From an uncultured Chloroflexota bacterium (lineage in GTDB: Bacteria; Chloroflexota; Dehalococcoidia; UBA3495), in the NCBI GenBank assembly GCA_913031095.1, contig CAJWGH010000036.1, positions 1 to 8,203 of the forward strand: a DNA stretch of 8,203 bases, given 5' to 3'. Made by a program: the position numbers and the translations under genes. Positions 1 through 6,370 of the stretch are shown in pieces. Each line of letters opens with the position of its first letter. The first letter of the stretch is position 1. The notes under the pieces were generated by a model. It was given only the letters and a program-made list of their open reading frames with translations. It was not told the origin of the DNA and did no database searches.

Positions 1-65
1 ACCTGGCCGCAACTGCACAGCGGCGCGTGGATCTGGTTGATGGACAGGTGATCTCTCGAGCCTGA
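1..65 (+). CDS. C-terminal end of a probable ABC transporter ATP-binding protein (partial)
   Basis: The third frame is open from the window edge to a TGA at 63-65 and encodes about 20 residues reading LAATA...RRVDLVDGQVI.... This resembles the end of LolD/MacB-type ABC ATPases, where the H-loop histidine is followed by a segment such as 'LAATADRV' and a final beta-strand 'xLxDGxI'. The H-loop, Walker motifs and start all lie outside the window, so the call rests on a short tail. If right, the protein is the cytoplasmic ATPase of an export or lipoprotein-release type transporter. A terminator-like hairpin 28 bp downstream and a 260-bp gap separate it from the next gene, so it probably belongs to another transcription unit. 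Confidence 0.5.
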   Translation, partial: LAATAQRRVDLVDGQVISRA

Positions 66-92
66 TCCTAGCCCCACACCTCCGGTTGCCGC

Positions 93-116
93 GCGCTTGG
101 TTAGCGCAGAGTTTTT
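93..116 (+). terminator. Weak intrinsic terminator-like hairpin after the upstream gene
   Basis: A perfect 5-bp stem, GCGCT (93-97) with AGCGC (103-107), encloses a 5-nt loop and is followed after four bases by five T residues (112-116). The location, 28 bp after the stop at 65, fits a terminator. The stem is short and the T-run is separated from it, so termination may be weak or absent. Confidence 0.35.
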
Positions 117-325
117 GACCAGCATCGCAAGCTCCAGCGGTCAAATCCGCCTGATTTGTCGGTCAATACTAGTGGTTCATATGTGGCCTCAGGTATTGCC
201 CAGAGCGTGCCCATCAATAGCAATGTATCTATCTAGTAGCAGTCCCAGCGCCCGTATGCGTGTATACTTTTGCAGAACGGACCTCACTTAGGGTTCGTCT
301 GAAACTTGATCGCTGAGGATTAGGT

Positions 326-664
326 ATGTTTGTGCGAATCTACACTGGTGATGACGACCAGTCCCACATGGAAGAGATGGACCCGCTCACGGAAGAGGTC
401 CATAGAATCGCCACGAAACCAGGCGAAGACCTGGTCTTCCGAACATTCGAAGAGAACAGAGCGGTCGAATGGCATAACCCCACGCGGCGTCAGTATCTGT
501 TCGTCCTTACCGGCCAGATGGAAGTTTCGGTTAAAGATGGAACCACTCTTGTGTTCAATCCGGGTGACGTATTGTTGGCTGAGGACATGACCGGCCAAGG
601 TCATCTAACAAGGTCAGTAGGTGGCTCGTATACCTCTGTCTCCATGGGGATACCCGACTTCTAG
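326..664 (+). CDS. Small cupin-domain protein
   Basis: This 112-residue protein carries a single cupin beta-barrel. Cupin motif 1 is seen in degenerate form at residues 49-63 (W-H-N-P-x-R-R-Q-Y...L-T-G), and motif 2 at 77-93 (F-N-P-G-D-V...G-x-G-H). His50 and His93 are the likely metal ligands. The second His of the usual HxH is missing and the Glu position is Gln56, so metal binding may be weak or altered. Small cupins of this kind ('WHxxPRRQ...LSG...PGDV...DxTGxGH') are common in catabolic clusters, but no reaction can be assigned. The ATG at 326 is preceded by GAGGA at 315-319 with 6-nt spacing. There is no signal peptide, so it is cytoplasmic. The gene ends 18 bp before a strong promoter and is probably transcribed separately from the monooxygenase downstream. 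Confidence 0.85.
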   Translation: MFVRIYTGDDDQSHMEEMDPLTEEVHRIATKPGEDLVFRTFEENRAVEWHNPTRRQYLFVLTGQMEVSVKDGTTLVFNPGDVLLAEDMTGQGHLTRSVGGSYTSVSMGIPDF

Positions 665-682
665 CCACGCCTGAAATAGCGG

Positions 683-710
683 TTGACAGGCAGATTCCGT
701 TATTTATAAT
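683..710 (+). promoter_or_regulatory. Strong sigma70-type promoter for the first monooxygenase gene
   Basis: A perfect -35 box TTGACA (683-688) and a perfect -10 box TATAAT (705-710) are separated by 16 bp. Transcription would start near 717 and leave a leader of about 65 nt before the ATG at 783. The promoter lies in the gap after the cupin stop. No obvious operator palindrome overlaps it. Both hexamers match consensus exactly, so high and possibly constitutive expression is expected. Confidence 0.8.
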
Positions 711-782
711 GGCAATCGAATACCCGACGCGTTATCGCCAACGACACGCAGACCAAAATCTAAATGGAAGGCTAAGTAAGAG

Positions 783-1961
783 ATGATTACCAAGTTCGAC
801 AGCCTGTACGCCGGTCACGTAGATATGGCCGACATCGGCTATGGCGGAACGGCGGTCAACGACCGGAAGTTTGACAACGACCATCTGATGACGGTCTATA
901 GTAAGGCGGAGGCCATCGCCAAAGCCTTGGACGAGAACGGTTTCGATACGATGTGGATGGCGGAACACCACTTCCAGCCGGAAGGCTACGAGTGTATCCC
1001 CAACCTGATCATGCTTAATGTCCATCTGGCCCACTTGACCAAGAATATCAAGTTTGGCTGCGGTTTCAATATCGCCCCCATGTGGCACCCGTTACGCTTG
1101 GCCGAGGACTATGCCACCGCAGACATCCTGACTAACGGCCGGGTGATTTTCGGCGTTGGTCGTGGCTACCACACCCGCGAAGTGGAGACCTTTGGCTCCA
1201 ACATCACCGACCAGGATGCCAACCGTGAAGAGTTCGAAGAAGCGGTAGAAATCATCTTCAAAGCGTTTAACAACGAGTCCTTCTCCCACAAAGGGAAGTA
1301 CTACACCCTGCCTCCAGAGGTCCCCTACCGCGGCTACACCCTCAAGGACTTGACGCTGGTCCCTCGGCCCAAGACTTTACCGGTAGAATGTTGGCAGCCC
1401 ATCCAGGGTGGGACGGAACGAGCCTTGGACTTCATGGCCAAACATGGGATCAAAGGCATCCTGGGTGGGGGTGTCGCGGAAGGTGGCGTTATGGACAGCA
1501 TTATGACCGGTTACCGCGACGCTCTTGTCCGGGCTGGAAAAAAGGACGCGCAGCTCGGAGAGGGCCTGAGCGTCGGTTTTCACTACCATCTGGCTCCCAC
1601 AGTGGAACAAGGCATCAAAGAGGCTAAGGGCTTCTTTGAAGAAAACCTCAAGATGTTTGGCCCGTTGCGCCTGCATCGCGGCTTGACTGATGAACAGATC
1701 GAGATTATGGGCGATCCACGCCGGGCCCCAGATGGTGGACTGCCCAATATCGAAGACGCCGTTGAGAAACAAGCGTTTTTGACCGGCCCCCCGGAGCGGA
1801 TCATCGAGCAGCTGAAGGGCGTGGAAGCCGAATATCCCGCCTTGGAACGGATCGGAATGAGCCACCCGATGGGCGCACCCCAAAGCGTGATCACTGAGCA
1901 ACTGGAGTGGTTCGGTAAAGAGGTCATGCCAGCTTTCAAAGGTAGAGTAGGTTCCAACTAG
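783..1961 (+). CDS. LuxA-like LLM-class flavin-dependent monooxygenase
   Basis: This 392-residue protein belongs to the bacterial luciferase-like superfamily of TIM-barrel enzymes, which use reduced FMN or F420; this branch most likely uses FMNH2 and O2. Residues 58-64 (W-M-A-E-H-H-F) match the LuxA stretch E-H-H-F that holds the catalytic histidine. Residues 100-129 (M-W-H-P-L-R-L-A-E-D...T-N-G-R-V-I-F-G-V-G-R-G-Y) match the family's core barrel strand, and residues 335-344 (G-P-P-E-R-I-I-E-Q-L) match the late conserved helix. An insertion around 300-330 makes it longer than the usual 330-350 residues. The ATG at 783 has GGAAGG at 766-771, somewhat far upstream. The gene is monocistronic, with a consensus promoter before it and a strong terminator after it. 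The substrate is unknown; small organic carbonyl, sulfur or alkane compounds are typical of the family. Confidence 0.92.
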   Translation: MITKFDSLYAGHVDMADIGYGGTAVNDRKFDNDHLMTVYSKAEAIAKALDENGFDTMWMAEHHFQPEGYECIPNLIMLNVHLAHLTKNIKFGCGFNIAPMWHPLRLAEDYATADILTNGRVIFGVGRGYHTREVETFGSNITDQDANREEFEEAVEIIFKAFNNESFSHKGKYYTLPPEVPYRGYTLKDLTLVPRPKTLPVECWQPIQGGTERALDFMAKHGIKGILGGGVAEGGVMDSIMTGYRDALVRAGKKDAQLGEGLSVGFHYHLAPTVEQGIKEAKGFFEENLKMFGPLRLHRGLTDEQIEIMGDPRRAPDGGLPNIEDAVEKQAFLTGPPERIIEQLKGVEAEYPALERIGMSHPMGAPQSVITEQLEWFGKEVMPAFKGRVGSN

Positions 1962-1985
1962 CGGGGTTTTCTAGGACGGACGCCA

Positions 1986-2023
1986 AGAGCACCGGTGGAA
2001 CTGATTCACCGGTGCTTTTCTTT
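1986..2023 (+). terminator. Strong intrinsic terminator
   Basis: A perfect 10-bp stem pairs AGCACCGGTG (1988-1997) with CACCGGTGCT (2007-2016), with further weak pairs inside and outside. The loop is 9 nt or less. The T-rich tract TTTTCTTT (2016-2023) follows at once. It starts 25 bp after the TAG at 1959-1961 and ends the transcript of the first monooxygenase, isolating it from the NIPSNAP gene. Confidence 0.92.
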
Positions 2024-2133
2024 CAGGAGTGCTACTCCCATCCTTTTATATCCATAGGAGCTAGTGGAGGGATCCCGTTGCCGTGGTCGACAGGAACAGG
2101 GCTGTCAGAGAACCGAACTCCCGCGCTCGCTGC

Positions 2134-2142
2134 TGATACAAT
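2134..2142 (+). promoter_or_regulatory. Possible extended -10 promoter for the NIPSNAP gene
   Basis: The string TGATACAAT contains a TG (2134-2135) one base before TACAAT (2137-2142), which is the extended -10 arrangement. No good -35 box stands 16-18 bp upstream. Because a strong terminator lies between this gene and the previous one, a promoter is needed in 2024-2183, and this is the best candidate. The 5' leader would be about 35 nt. Confidence 0.4.
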
Positions 2143-2183
2143 CGCTCTAATCTCTGTAAGAACACCGGCCACGGGAGAAAACC

Positions 2184-2507
2184 ATGGCTATCTATGAACT
2201 CCGGACCTACACCCTTTACGTTGGCAAGATGGGCGAAGCAACAAAGCTTTACGGCGAAGAAGGCTGGCCCGCGCTGGATAAAGGTGGCTTCGGCAAGAAG
2301 CTGGTAGGCTATTTTACCAGCGACGTGGGAACCATTAATCAACTAGTACACCTGTGGCGTTTCGAAGACGACGCCGACCGGCGCAATCATTGGTCGACAT
2401 TGTTCGCCGACGGGCCTTTCATGGCCTTCGCCGCCAAGCTCAGGCCCCTTTTGATGACTCAAGAGGTCAAAGTTATGCTGGAAGCACCCTGGGGGCCACA
2501 TCCTTAA
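2184..2507 (+). CDS. NIPSNAP family protein
   Basis: This 107-residue protein matches the NIPSNAP fold, a dimeric ferredoxin-like alpha/beta barrel. It starts with the hallmark M-x-x-Y-E-L-R-T-Y-T-L (residues 1-11). The middle holds the family's V-H-L-W-R-F-E-D...R (55-66) and the end has A-K-L-R-P-L-L (84-90). Bacterial NIPSNAP genes often sit beside genes for degrading unusual organic compounds, but their biochemical role is not settled. The ATG at 2184 follows GGGAG (2173-2177) by 6 nt. The gene ends in tandem stops, TAA then TAG (2505-2510). It has no signal peptide. It is probably a separate small transcript, since a terminator precedes it and a new promoter follows. Confidence 0.85.
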   Translation: MAIYELRTYTLYVGKMGEATKLYGEEGWPALDKGGFGKKLVGYFTSDVGTINQLVHLWRFEDDADRRNHWSTLFADGPFMAFAAKLRPLLMTQEVKVMLEAPWGPHP

Positions 2508-2529
2508 TAGTGACCAAGCCTGGCTCGCG

Positions 2530-2558
2530 TTGACAGCTATTGGGCCCAAGATTACACT
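2530..2558 (+). promoter_or_regulatory. Probable sigma70-type promoter for the selenoprotein operon
   Basis: A perfect TTGACA (2530-2535) is followed after 17 bp by TACACT (2553-2558), four of six matches to TATAAT. Transcription would begin near 2565, about 29 nt before the ATG at 2594. This placement excludes an upstream TTG (2540) as start codon for the next gene, since it would not be in the transcript. Confidence 0.5.
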
Positions 2559-2593
2559 CCGGACGAGCTGAATTGGGAAGTAACGAGTGCAAT

Positions 2594-3637
2594 ATGGTTT
2601 CCTCGGACGCAGTTGACCTAGGCGACGCCATCGACCTGATGTTTGCGACCGGTTGGACCGACGGATTACCCGTGGTTCCGCCCACCGCAGACCGGGTTAA
2701 GAAATTCGTTGAATACACTGGACGAGATGCTAATGAGCTCGTTGCCGAGCTTCCCCCTCTGGGTGGCAAGGCGACAGTGGAGCGCATTGCAGTTAACGCA
2801 GTTATGGCTGGCTGCCTTCAGGAACACATGCCAGTGGTGATCACTGCCATTCAAGCGATGATGGATGATCGGTTCAACCTGCGTGGTGTCATGTGTTCCA
2901 CCGGCATCCATACTCCGTTGGTGATCGTTAGCGGACCTCTGGCTAAAGACCTGGACATCAACGGCGGCTACAACTGCTTCGGATCAGGCTGGCGGGCCAA
3001 CGCGACTATTGGCCGGGCGGTCAAGCTGGCATTGGTCAACCTTGGCGGAGCTATCCCCGGCGAGACCAACAAAGCAACCTTCGGCCATCCAGGCGCCTAT
3101 ACCTACTGCGTGGCCGAGGACCAGGAGATTAACCCCTGGGAACCACTGCATACGGATGTGGGTCTCGATGCCTCGGATAGCGCAGTGACAGTATTCCCTG
3201 CGGAAGCTCCCCACAACATCATGTATCACGCCAAGAACTCTAGGGATTTTCTCACGGTTTTGGCCGATACGATGTGCACGCTAGGGAATGTCCAGATGTA
3301 CGTCATGGGCGACACCTTTGTGGTGATCGGTCCGGAACACGCCCGGTTCCTCCATGAGGACGGTTGGCGCAAACAGGACATAAGGCAATTCCTCTTTGAG
3401 CATGCTAGAAAGCCGGTCCGTGATTTGAAACACGGCGGCCCGCCCCAAGGCGACGCGAACCGCGGCCATTTTTGGCCCCGGTTCGTCGATGCCAACGATG
3501 ATGAACAGATGGTGCCGGTAGTTCGCGCCGCAGACCGGATACACATCATGGTTGCCGGTGGGAAGGGTGGTCCTCATTCCGTATATCTTCCTGGTTGGGG
3601 TTCACGGCGGGTCACTAAGAAGATAGAGACCTCATAA
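2594..3637 (+). CDS. Conserved protein of unknown function, partner of the UGSC selenoprotein
   Basis: The 347-residue product has no domain that I can tie to a known reaction. Conserved-looking blocks include G-W-T-D-G-L-P-V-V-P-P-T (20-31), T-V-E-R-I-A-V-N-A-V-M-A-G-C (61-74), G-Y-N-C-F-G-S-G-W-R-A-N-A-T-I-G-R-A (125-142), N-P-W-E-P-L-H (180-186), A-P-H-N (205-208) and V-A-G-G-K-G-G-P-H-S (320-329). I recall proteins with these blocks next to UGSC-type genes, but cannot verify it here. Cysteines at 74, 101, 128 and 172 fall within or near these blocks. No signal peptide or membrane segment is seen. The start is set at ATG 2594: an in-frame TTG at 2540 lies upstream of the predicted transcription start. 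The Shine-Dalgarno sequence is weak. The next gene follows after 53 bp and appears cotranscribed. Confidence 0.75.
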   Translation: MVSSDAVDLGDAIDLMFATGWTDGLPVVPPTADRVKKFVEYTGRDANELVAELPPLGGKATVERIAVNAVMAGCLQEHMPVVITAIQAMMDDRFNLRGVMCSTGIHTPLVIVSGPLAKDLDINGGYNCFGSGWRANATIGRAVKLALVNLGGAIPGETNKATFGHPGAYTYCVAEDQEINPWEPLHTDVGLDASDSAVTVFPAEAPHNIMYHAKNSRDFLTVLADTMCTLGNVQMYVMGDTFVVIGPEHARFLHEDGWRKQDIRQFLFEHARKPVRDLKHGGPPQGDANRGHFWPRFVDANDDEQMVPVVRAADRIHIMVAGGKGGPHSVYLPGWGSRRVTKKIETS

Positions 3638-3690
3638 AATCTTGCAGGCTTCGTCAACATAAAATTCCGGATAGGAATCGAGGAGTAGTC

Positions 3691-4260
3691 ATGGTAAGTG
3701 CACCGGGATCACACCTGAAAGACCGCTTGAACGAGATGGGCTTGCTCTCACCGATAGACCCTGAAGCTTACTCCCGGTGGAGGTCAGCGCCGCGTTTAGA
3801 GTCCGTGCATGGTAAGGTTGGTGGTTTTCTGGGCAACCGAAAGGCCAACGCCAGCCTGTTGCTCCAGGAAGTGAAAGAGCTCCTGAATAAGGACTTTGAG
3901 CTTAGAGACGGAATCGCGGTCGACAAATACGTTTATTCCCGCCCTGCCACCGACGATATAATTGACGACTTAGCCGCCAAGTGCGATTTTGTGGTGACCT
4001 GCATCGCGGATTGAGGGTCCTGCACCGCGTGCAGTGTGCACGACGCCATGGCCTTGGAGAATAAGGGTGTCCCCACGATAGTCATATGTACGGACCCATT
4101 CTTGAATTCGGCCTACAGGCATGCCAGCGTTTTTGGGCGCAAGGGGTTCCAACCTTTGGGGATACCTCACCCACTGGGCGGCATAACGCCGGATTTGGTA
4201 GCCCAACGGGCTAAGGAACTGCATCAACAGATAATCAATGTGCTGACCACGGGCGAATAA
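3691..4260 (+). CDS. UGSC-family selenoprotein with in-frame TGA read as selenocysteine
   Basis: The frame opened by ATG 3691 (GAGGAG at 3680-3685, 5-nt spacing) meets TGA at 4012-4014. It then continues in the same frame to TAA at 4258-4260, giving 189 residues with Sec108. The TGA is followed by Gly-Ser-Cys, the UGSC signature of a family found in ocean metagenomes. Homology-like features flank it on both sides: D-F-V-V...A-D before, and T-A-C-S (112-115), G-V-P-T-I-V-I-C-T (126-134) and G-I-P-H-P-L-G (157-163) after. This C-terminal half resembles the Sec domain of GrdB from glycine/betaine reductases. A hairpin starts right after the TGA. Function is unknown; a redox or reductive-cleavage role at Sec108/Cys111 is inferred. 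The protein is cytoplasmic. A plain stop codon would truncate it at 107 residues and lose the whole conserved half. Confidence 0.88.
4012..4047 (+). promoter_or_regulatory. Candidate bacterial SECIS element (UGA plus downstream hairpin)
   Basis: Directly after the UGA (4012-4014) two alternative hairpins can form. Fold A is a perfect 6-bp stem, CUGCAC (4020-4025) with GUGCAG (4029-4034), around a 3-nt loop CGC. Fold B is longer: GGGUC (4015-4019) pairs with GAC-G-CC (4042-4047, one bulged G), a C/C mismatch follows, then UGCAC (4021-4025) pairs with GUGCA (4036-4040) around a 10-nt loop with G as its second base. Bacterial SECIS hairpins lie within the coding region just after UGA and bind SelB. 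The UGA-to-loop distance here (11 nt) is shorter than in the E. coli fdhF element, so the exact fold is uncertain. Confidence 0.6.
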
Positions 4261-4283
4261 CTCATTAGTCATAGGAGACAACA

Positions 4284-5171
4284 ATGGTTAGAGTAGGCGC
4301 AGGAATCCGAGTTTACGAGCAATTGGAGACTTGGGAGAATCTGCCCGAGGGTTGGGTGCTAGGCCAGACGGCTATCGTCACGGATTCTCAGGACAGGGTC
4401 TATCTGTTCAATCGTGGAGATCACCCCCTGATTGTTTTGGACCGGGACGGCAACTTCCTGAACTCGTGGGGCGAAGGCCAATTGCCCGACGCTCACGGTA
4501 TGTTTATAGATGCCGACGATAATCTATACATGCCGGTCAAAAACAGCCATGTTGTGCTGAAGTATCGTCCAGACGGTAATCTCCTCATGACCCTGGGCGA
4601 ATGGGACAAACCCTCGGATACCGGGTGGTCGGGAGACTACAGCGAGCCTGCGAAACAGGCCGCAGGTCCCTTTAATCGGCCCAGTGATATCGCTCTAGAC
4701 AACTCCGGAGACTTGTATATCTCCGACGGTTATGGCAACTCCCGGGTCCACAAGTTCACTGCGGACGGCAAGTTGGTCTTCTCCTGGGGCGAACCCGGGA
4801 AGACCGGACCTGGAGAGTTTCATGTGCCCCACGGAGTATGGGTCCACACTGATGGCCGGGTGTTCGTGGCAGACAGAGAGAACAACCGCATCCAGATTTT
4901 CGATGCAGATGGCAAGTACCTGGACCAATGGACCGGCCTGGCACGCCCCTGTGATATCTATGTCGATGGGGACGATGTGTTCTACGTGCCCGAATTGGAC
5001 GGTTTCATGAGCATCTTGAGCATCGACGGAGATATTATTGCCAGTTGGGAAAGCCCCTTGGACGCCGGTTGGGGCAACGGGGCCCACGCGGTTTGGGTTG
5101 ACTCCCATGGGGACCTCTACGTGAACCAAAACGTGGAGGGCCACCGCCTGGTTAAGTACGCTCGCCAGTAG
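4284..5171 (+). CDS. NHL-repeat six-bladed beta-propeller protein
   Basis: The 295-residue protein is built almost wholly of NHL-type repeats. About six blades can be seen, near residues 28-65, 68-105, 128-170, 180-218, 219-255 and 265-294. The clearest units read D-G-Y-G-N-S-R-V-H-K-F-T-A-D-G-K (148-163) and A-D-R-E-N-N-R-I-Q-I-F-D-A-D-G-K (196-211). Propellers of this type include the lyase domain of peptidylglycine alpha-amidating enzyme and many binding scaffolds. No signal peptide is seen, so unlike many relatives it appears cytoplasmic. AGGAG at 4273-4277 precedes the ATG by 6 nt, and only 23 bp separate it from the selenoprotein stop. Tight spacing places it in the same operon. It may be a scaffold or an enzyme of the UGSC pathway; which one cannot be decided from sequence. 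Confidence 0.88.
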   Translation: MVRVGAGIRVYEQLETWENLPEGWVLGQTAIVTDSQDRVYLFNRGDHPLIVLDRDGNFLNSWGEGQLPDAHGMFIDADDNLYMPVKNSHVVLKYRPDGNLLMTLGEWDKPSDTGWSGDYSEPAKQAAGPFNRPSDIALDNSGDLYISDGYGNSRVHKFTADGKLVFSWGEPGKTGPGEFHVPHGVWVHTDGRVFVADRENNRIQIFDADGKYLDQWTGLARPCDIYVDGDDVFYVPELDGFMSILSIDGDIIASWESPLDAGWGNGAHAVWVDSHGDLYVNQNVEGHRLVKYARQ

Positions 5172-5324
5172 ACACGTTAGAGGGTATCAACACCGTCCAC
5201 CCAGTCATTCAGAGGTGTTAGCCAGGTAATCTCATAGCTACCGGCAGGCACGTAGAGCATAGGCAATTAGACTTTTGGTTGCACTCAGTGTGACAGATGG
5301 AGAAATTAACTCGGAGGACCGTTG

Positions 5325-6338
5325 ATGCGGGCCGGATACCAAGTGGGACATGTCGTCTTGCGGGACACCGTTGACCACCAGCAGCAGTGGCAAGATTTGC
5401 TCGCTCAATTTCGGGCGGTCAACGACGCCGGGTTCGACTCCTACTGCTACGGTAATCATTTCTTGATCGACCCCTTCCAGCACTTCCAGCCTTGGACCGT
5501 GTTGGCACGCATGGCTGCCGAGCCGAGTAACATGGTTCTGGCGACGTCGGTGTTGCTGCTACCCCTTCTTAACCCTGTGGAGGTCGCTGAACAAGCTGCG
5601 ACCTTGGATCACATCTCAGAAGGGCGGTTCGTACTAGGTGTGGGTCTGGGTTATCGTCCCGAAGAATGTGAGGCTTTTGGAATCAAGATGTCAGAGCGGG
5701 GCGGTCGTATCACCGAATCGTTGGAACTCATGCGGCGGTTGTGGACTGAAAACGAGGTCACGCATCATGGCAAATACTACAACGTGACAGGTGCCAAACC
5801 TACAGCTCGGCCTTACCAGCAGCCCGGTCCAAAGGTCTGGCAGGCGGCGATGAGTGACCCTGCGATACGCAGAGTGGGGCGGACCGGAGATATCCTTTTC
5901 GTAGGCCCGGCACAAGGCAACGACTCCATCCGCAAACAGATCGACCTGTATCATGACACATTGGAAAAGAGCGGCCACGACATTCCTGAAGAGATGGTGG
6001 TTGTCAGGGAGTTTTACTGCGCAAGCGACCACGAGGAAGCCATCAGGAAGGCGCGCGCAGGGTTCGAAACTAAATACCAGGTCTATCGAGACCAGGGACT
6101 ACATGGTTCGGACGATGAACTGGCCAGAAAAGTGACCGGAGACCTGGAAACCCTGATGGAAGAGACCTTTGTTATCGGCAGTCCGGAACAGTGCCTGGAA
6201 CAGATATCTGAATACAAAGAGATGGGCTTCACCGATGTGATAGTCCGGCTGTTCTACCCTCAAATGTCACAGGATGAGGTGCTGGAACACATCGGTTTGG
6301 TGGGAGAGCAAGTCATCCCAGGTATGCATCGCCTCTAG
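5325..6338 (+). CDS. LLM-class flavin/F420-dependent oxidoreductase (second paralogue)
   Basis: This 337-residue luciferase-like TIM-barrel protein has the core motif I-S-E-G-R-F-V-L-G-V-G-L-G-Y-R-P-E-E-C-E-A-F-G-I (97-120), the helix R-G-G-R-I-T-E-S-L-E-L-M-R-R-L-W (125-140), the strand H-H-G-K-Y-Y (147-152) and the late motif V-I-G-S-P-E-Q-C-L-E-Q-I (283-294). Its active-site strand reads Y-C-Y-G-N-H-F (40-46) in place of the E-H-H-F of the first paralogue, so the substrate probably differs. The start is ATG 5325, with GGAGG (5313-5317) 7 nt upstream; a TTG one codon earlier (5322) would be only 4 nt from it. A 153-bp gap separates it from the propeller gene. I see no convincing promoter or terminator there, so it could be the distal part of that operon or a new unit. 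Confidence 0.92.
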   Translation: MRAGYQVGHVVLRDTVDHQQQWQDLLAQFRAVNDAGFDSYCYGNHFLIDPFQHFQPWTVLARMAAEPSNMVLATSVLLLPLLNPVEVAEQAATLDHISEGRFVLGVGLGYRPEECEAFGIKMSERGGRITESLELMRRLWTENEVTHHGKYYNVTGAKPTARPYQQPGPKVWQAAMSDPAIRRVGRTGDILFVGPAQGNDSIRKQIDLYHDTLEKSGHDIPEEMVVVREFYCASDHEEAIRKARAGFETKYQVYRDQGLHGSDDELARKVTGDLETLMEETFVIGSPEQCLEQISEYKEMGFTDVIVRLFYPQMSQDEVLEHIGLVGEQVIPGMHRL

Positions 6339-6370
6339 TATTTTTGGCCTAGGGTCGAGCGAAGGACGAG

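Noticed and set aside
97..291. 64-aa plus-strand frame in the first gap
   Set aside because: No ribosome binding site, composition unlike a protein, no motif; it probably reflects chance openness.
1377..1901. 174-aa minus-strand frame inside the first monooxygenase gene
   Set aside because: It lies antisense to a clearly recognised enzyme and shows no motif; it is a shadow of that gene's codon bias.
2540..2593. N-terminal extension of the 347-aa protein from TTG 2540
   Set aside because: The extension overlaps the predicted promoter (-10 at 2553-2558), and the recognisable protein only begins after ATG 2594.
3691..4014. A complete 107-aa protein or a pseudogene ending at TGA 4014
   Set aside because: The conserved family half lies beyond the TGA in the same frame, the TGA falls exactly at the U of UGSC, and no frameshift or decay is seen in the rest of the gene.
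4036..4260. A separate 74-aa gene starting at GTG 4036
   Set aside because: It lacks a ribosome binding site, and its sequence is the in-frame continuation of the selenoprotein.
4695..5144. 149-aa minus-strand frame inside the NHL propeller gene
   Set aside because: Antisense to a repeat protein with clear NHL units; the open frame follows from repeated Gly/Asp codons.
5189..5219. Inverted repeat AACACC / GGTGTT after the propeller gene as a terminator
   Set aside because: The stem is only 6 bp with a 19-nt loop and no T-tract, too weak to call.
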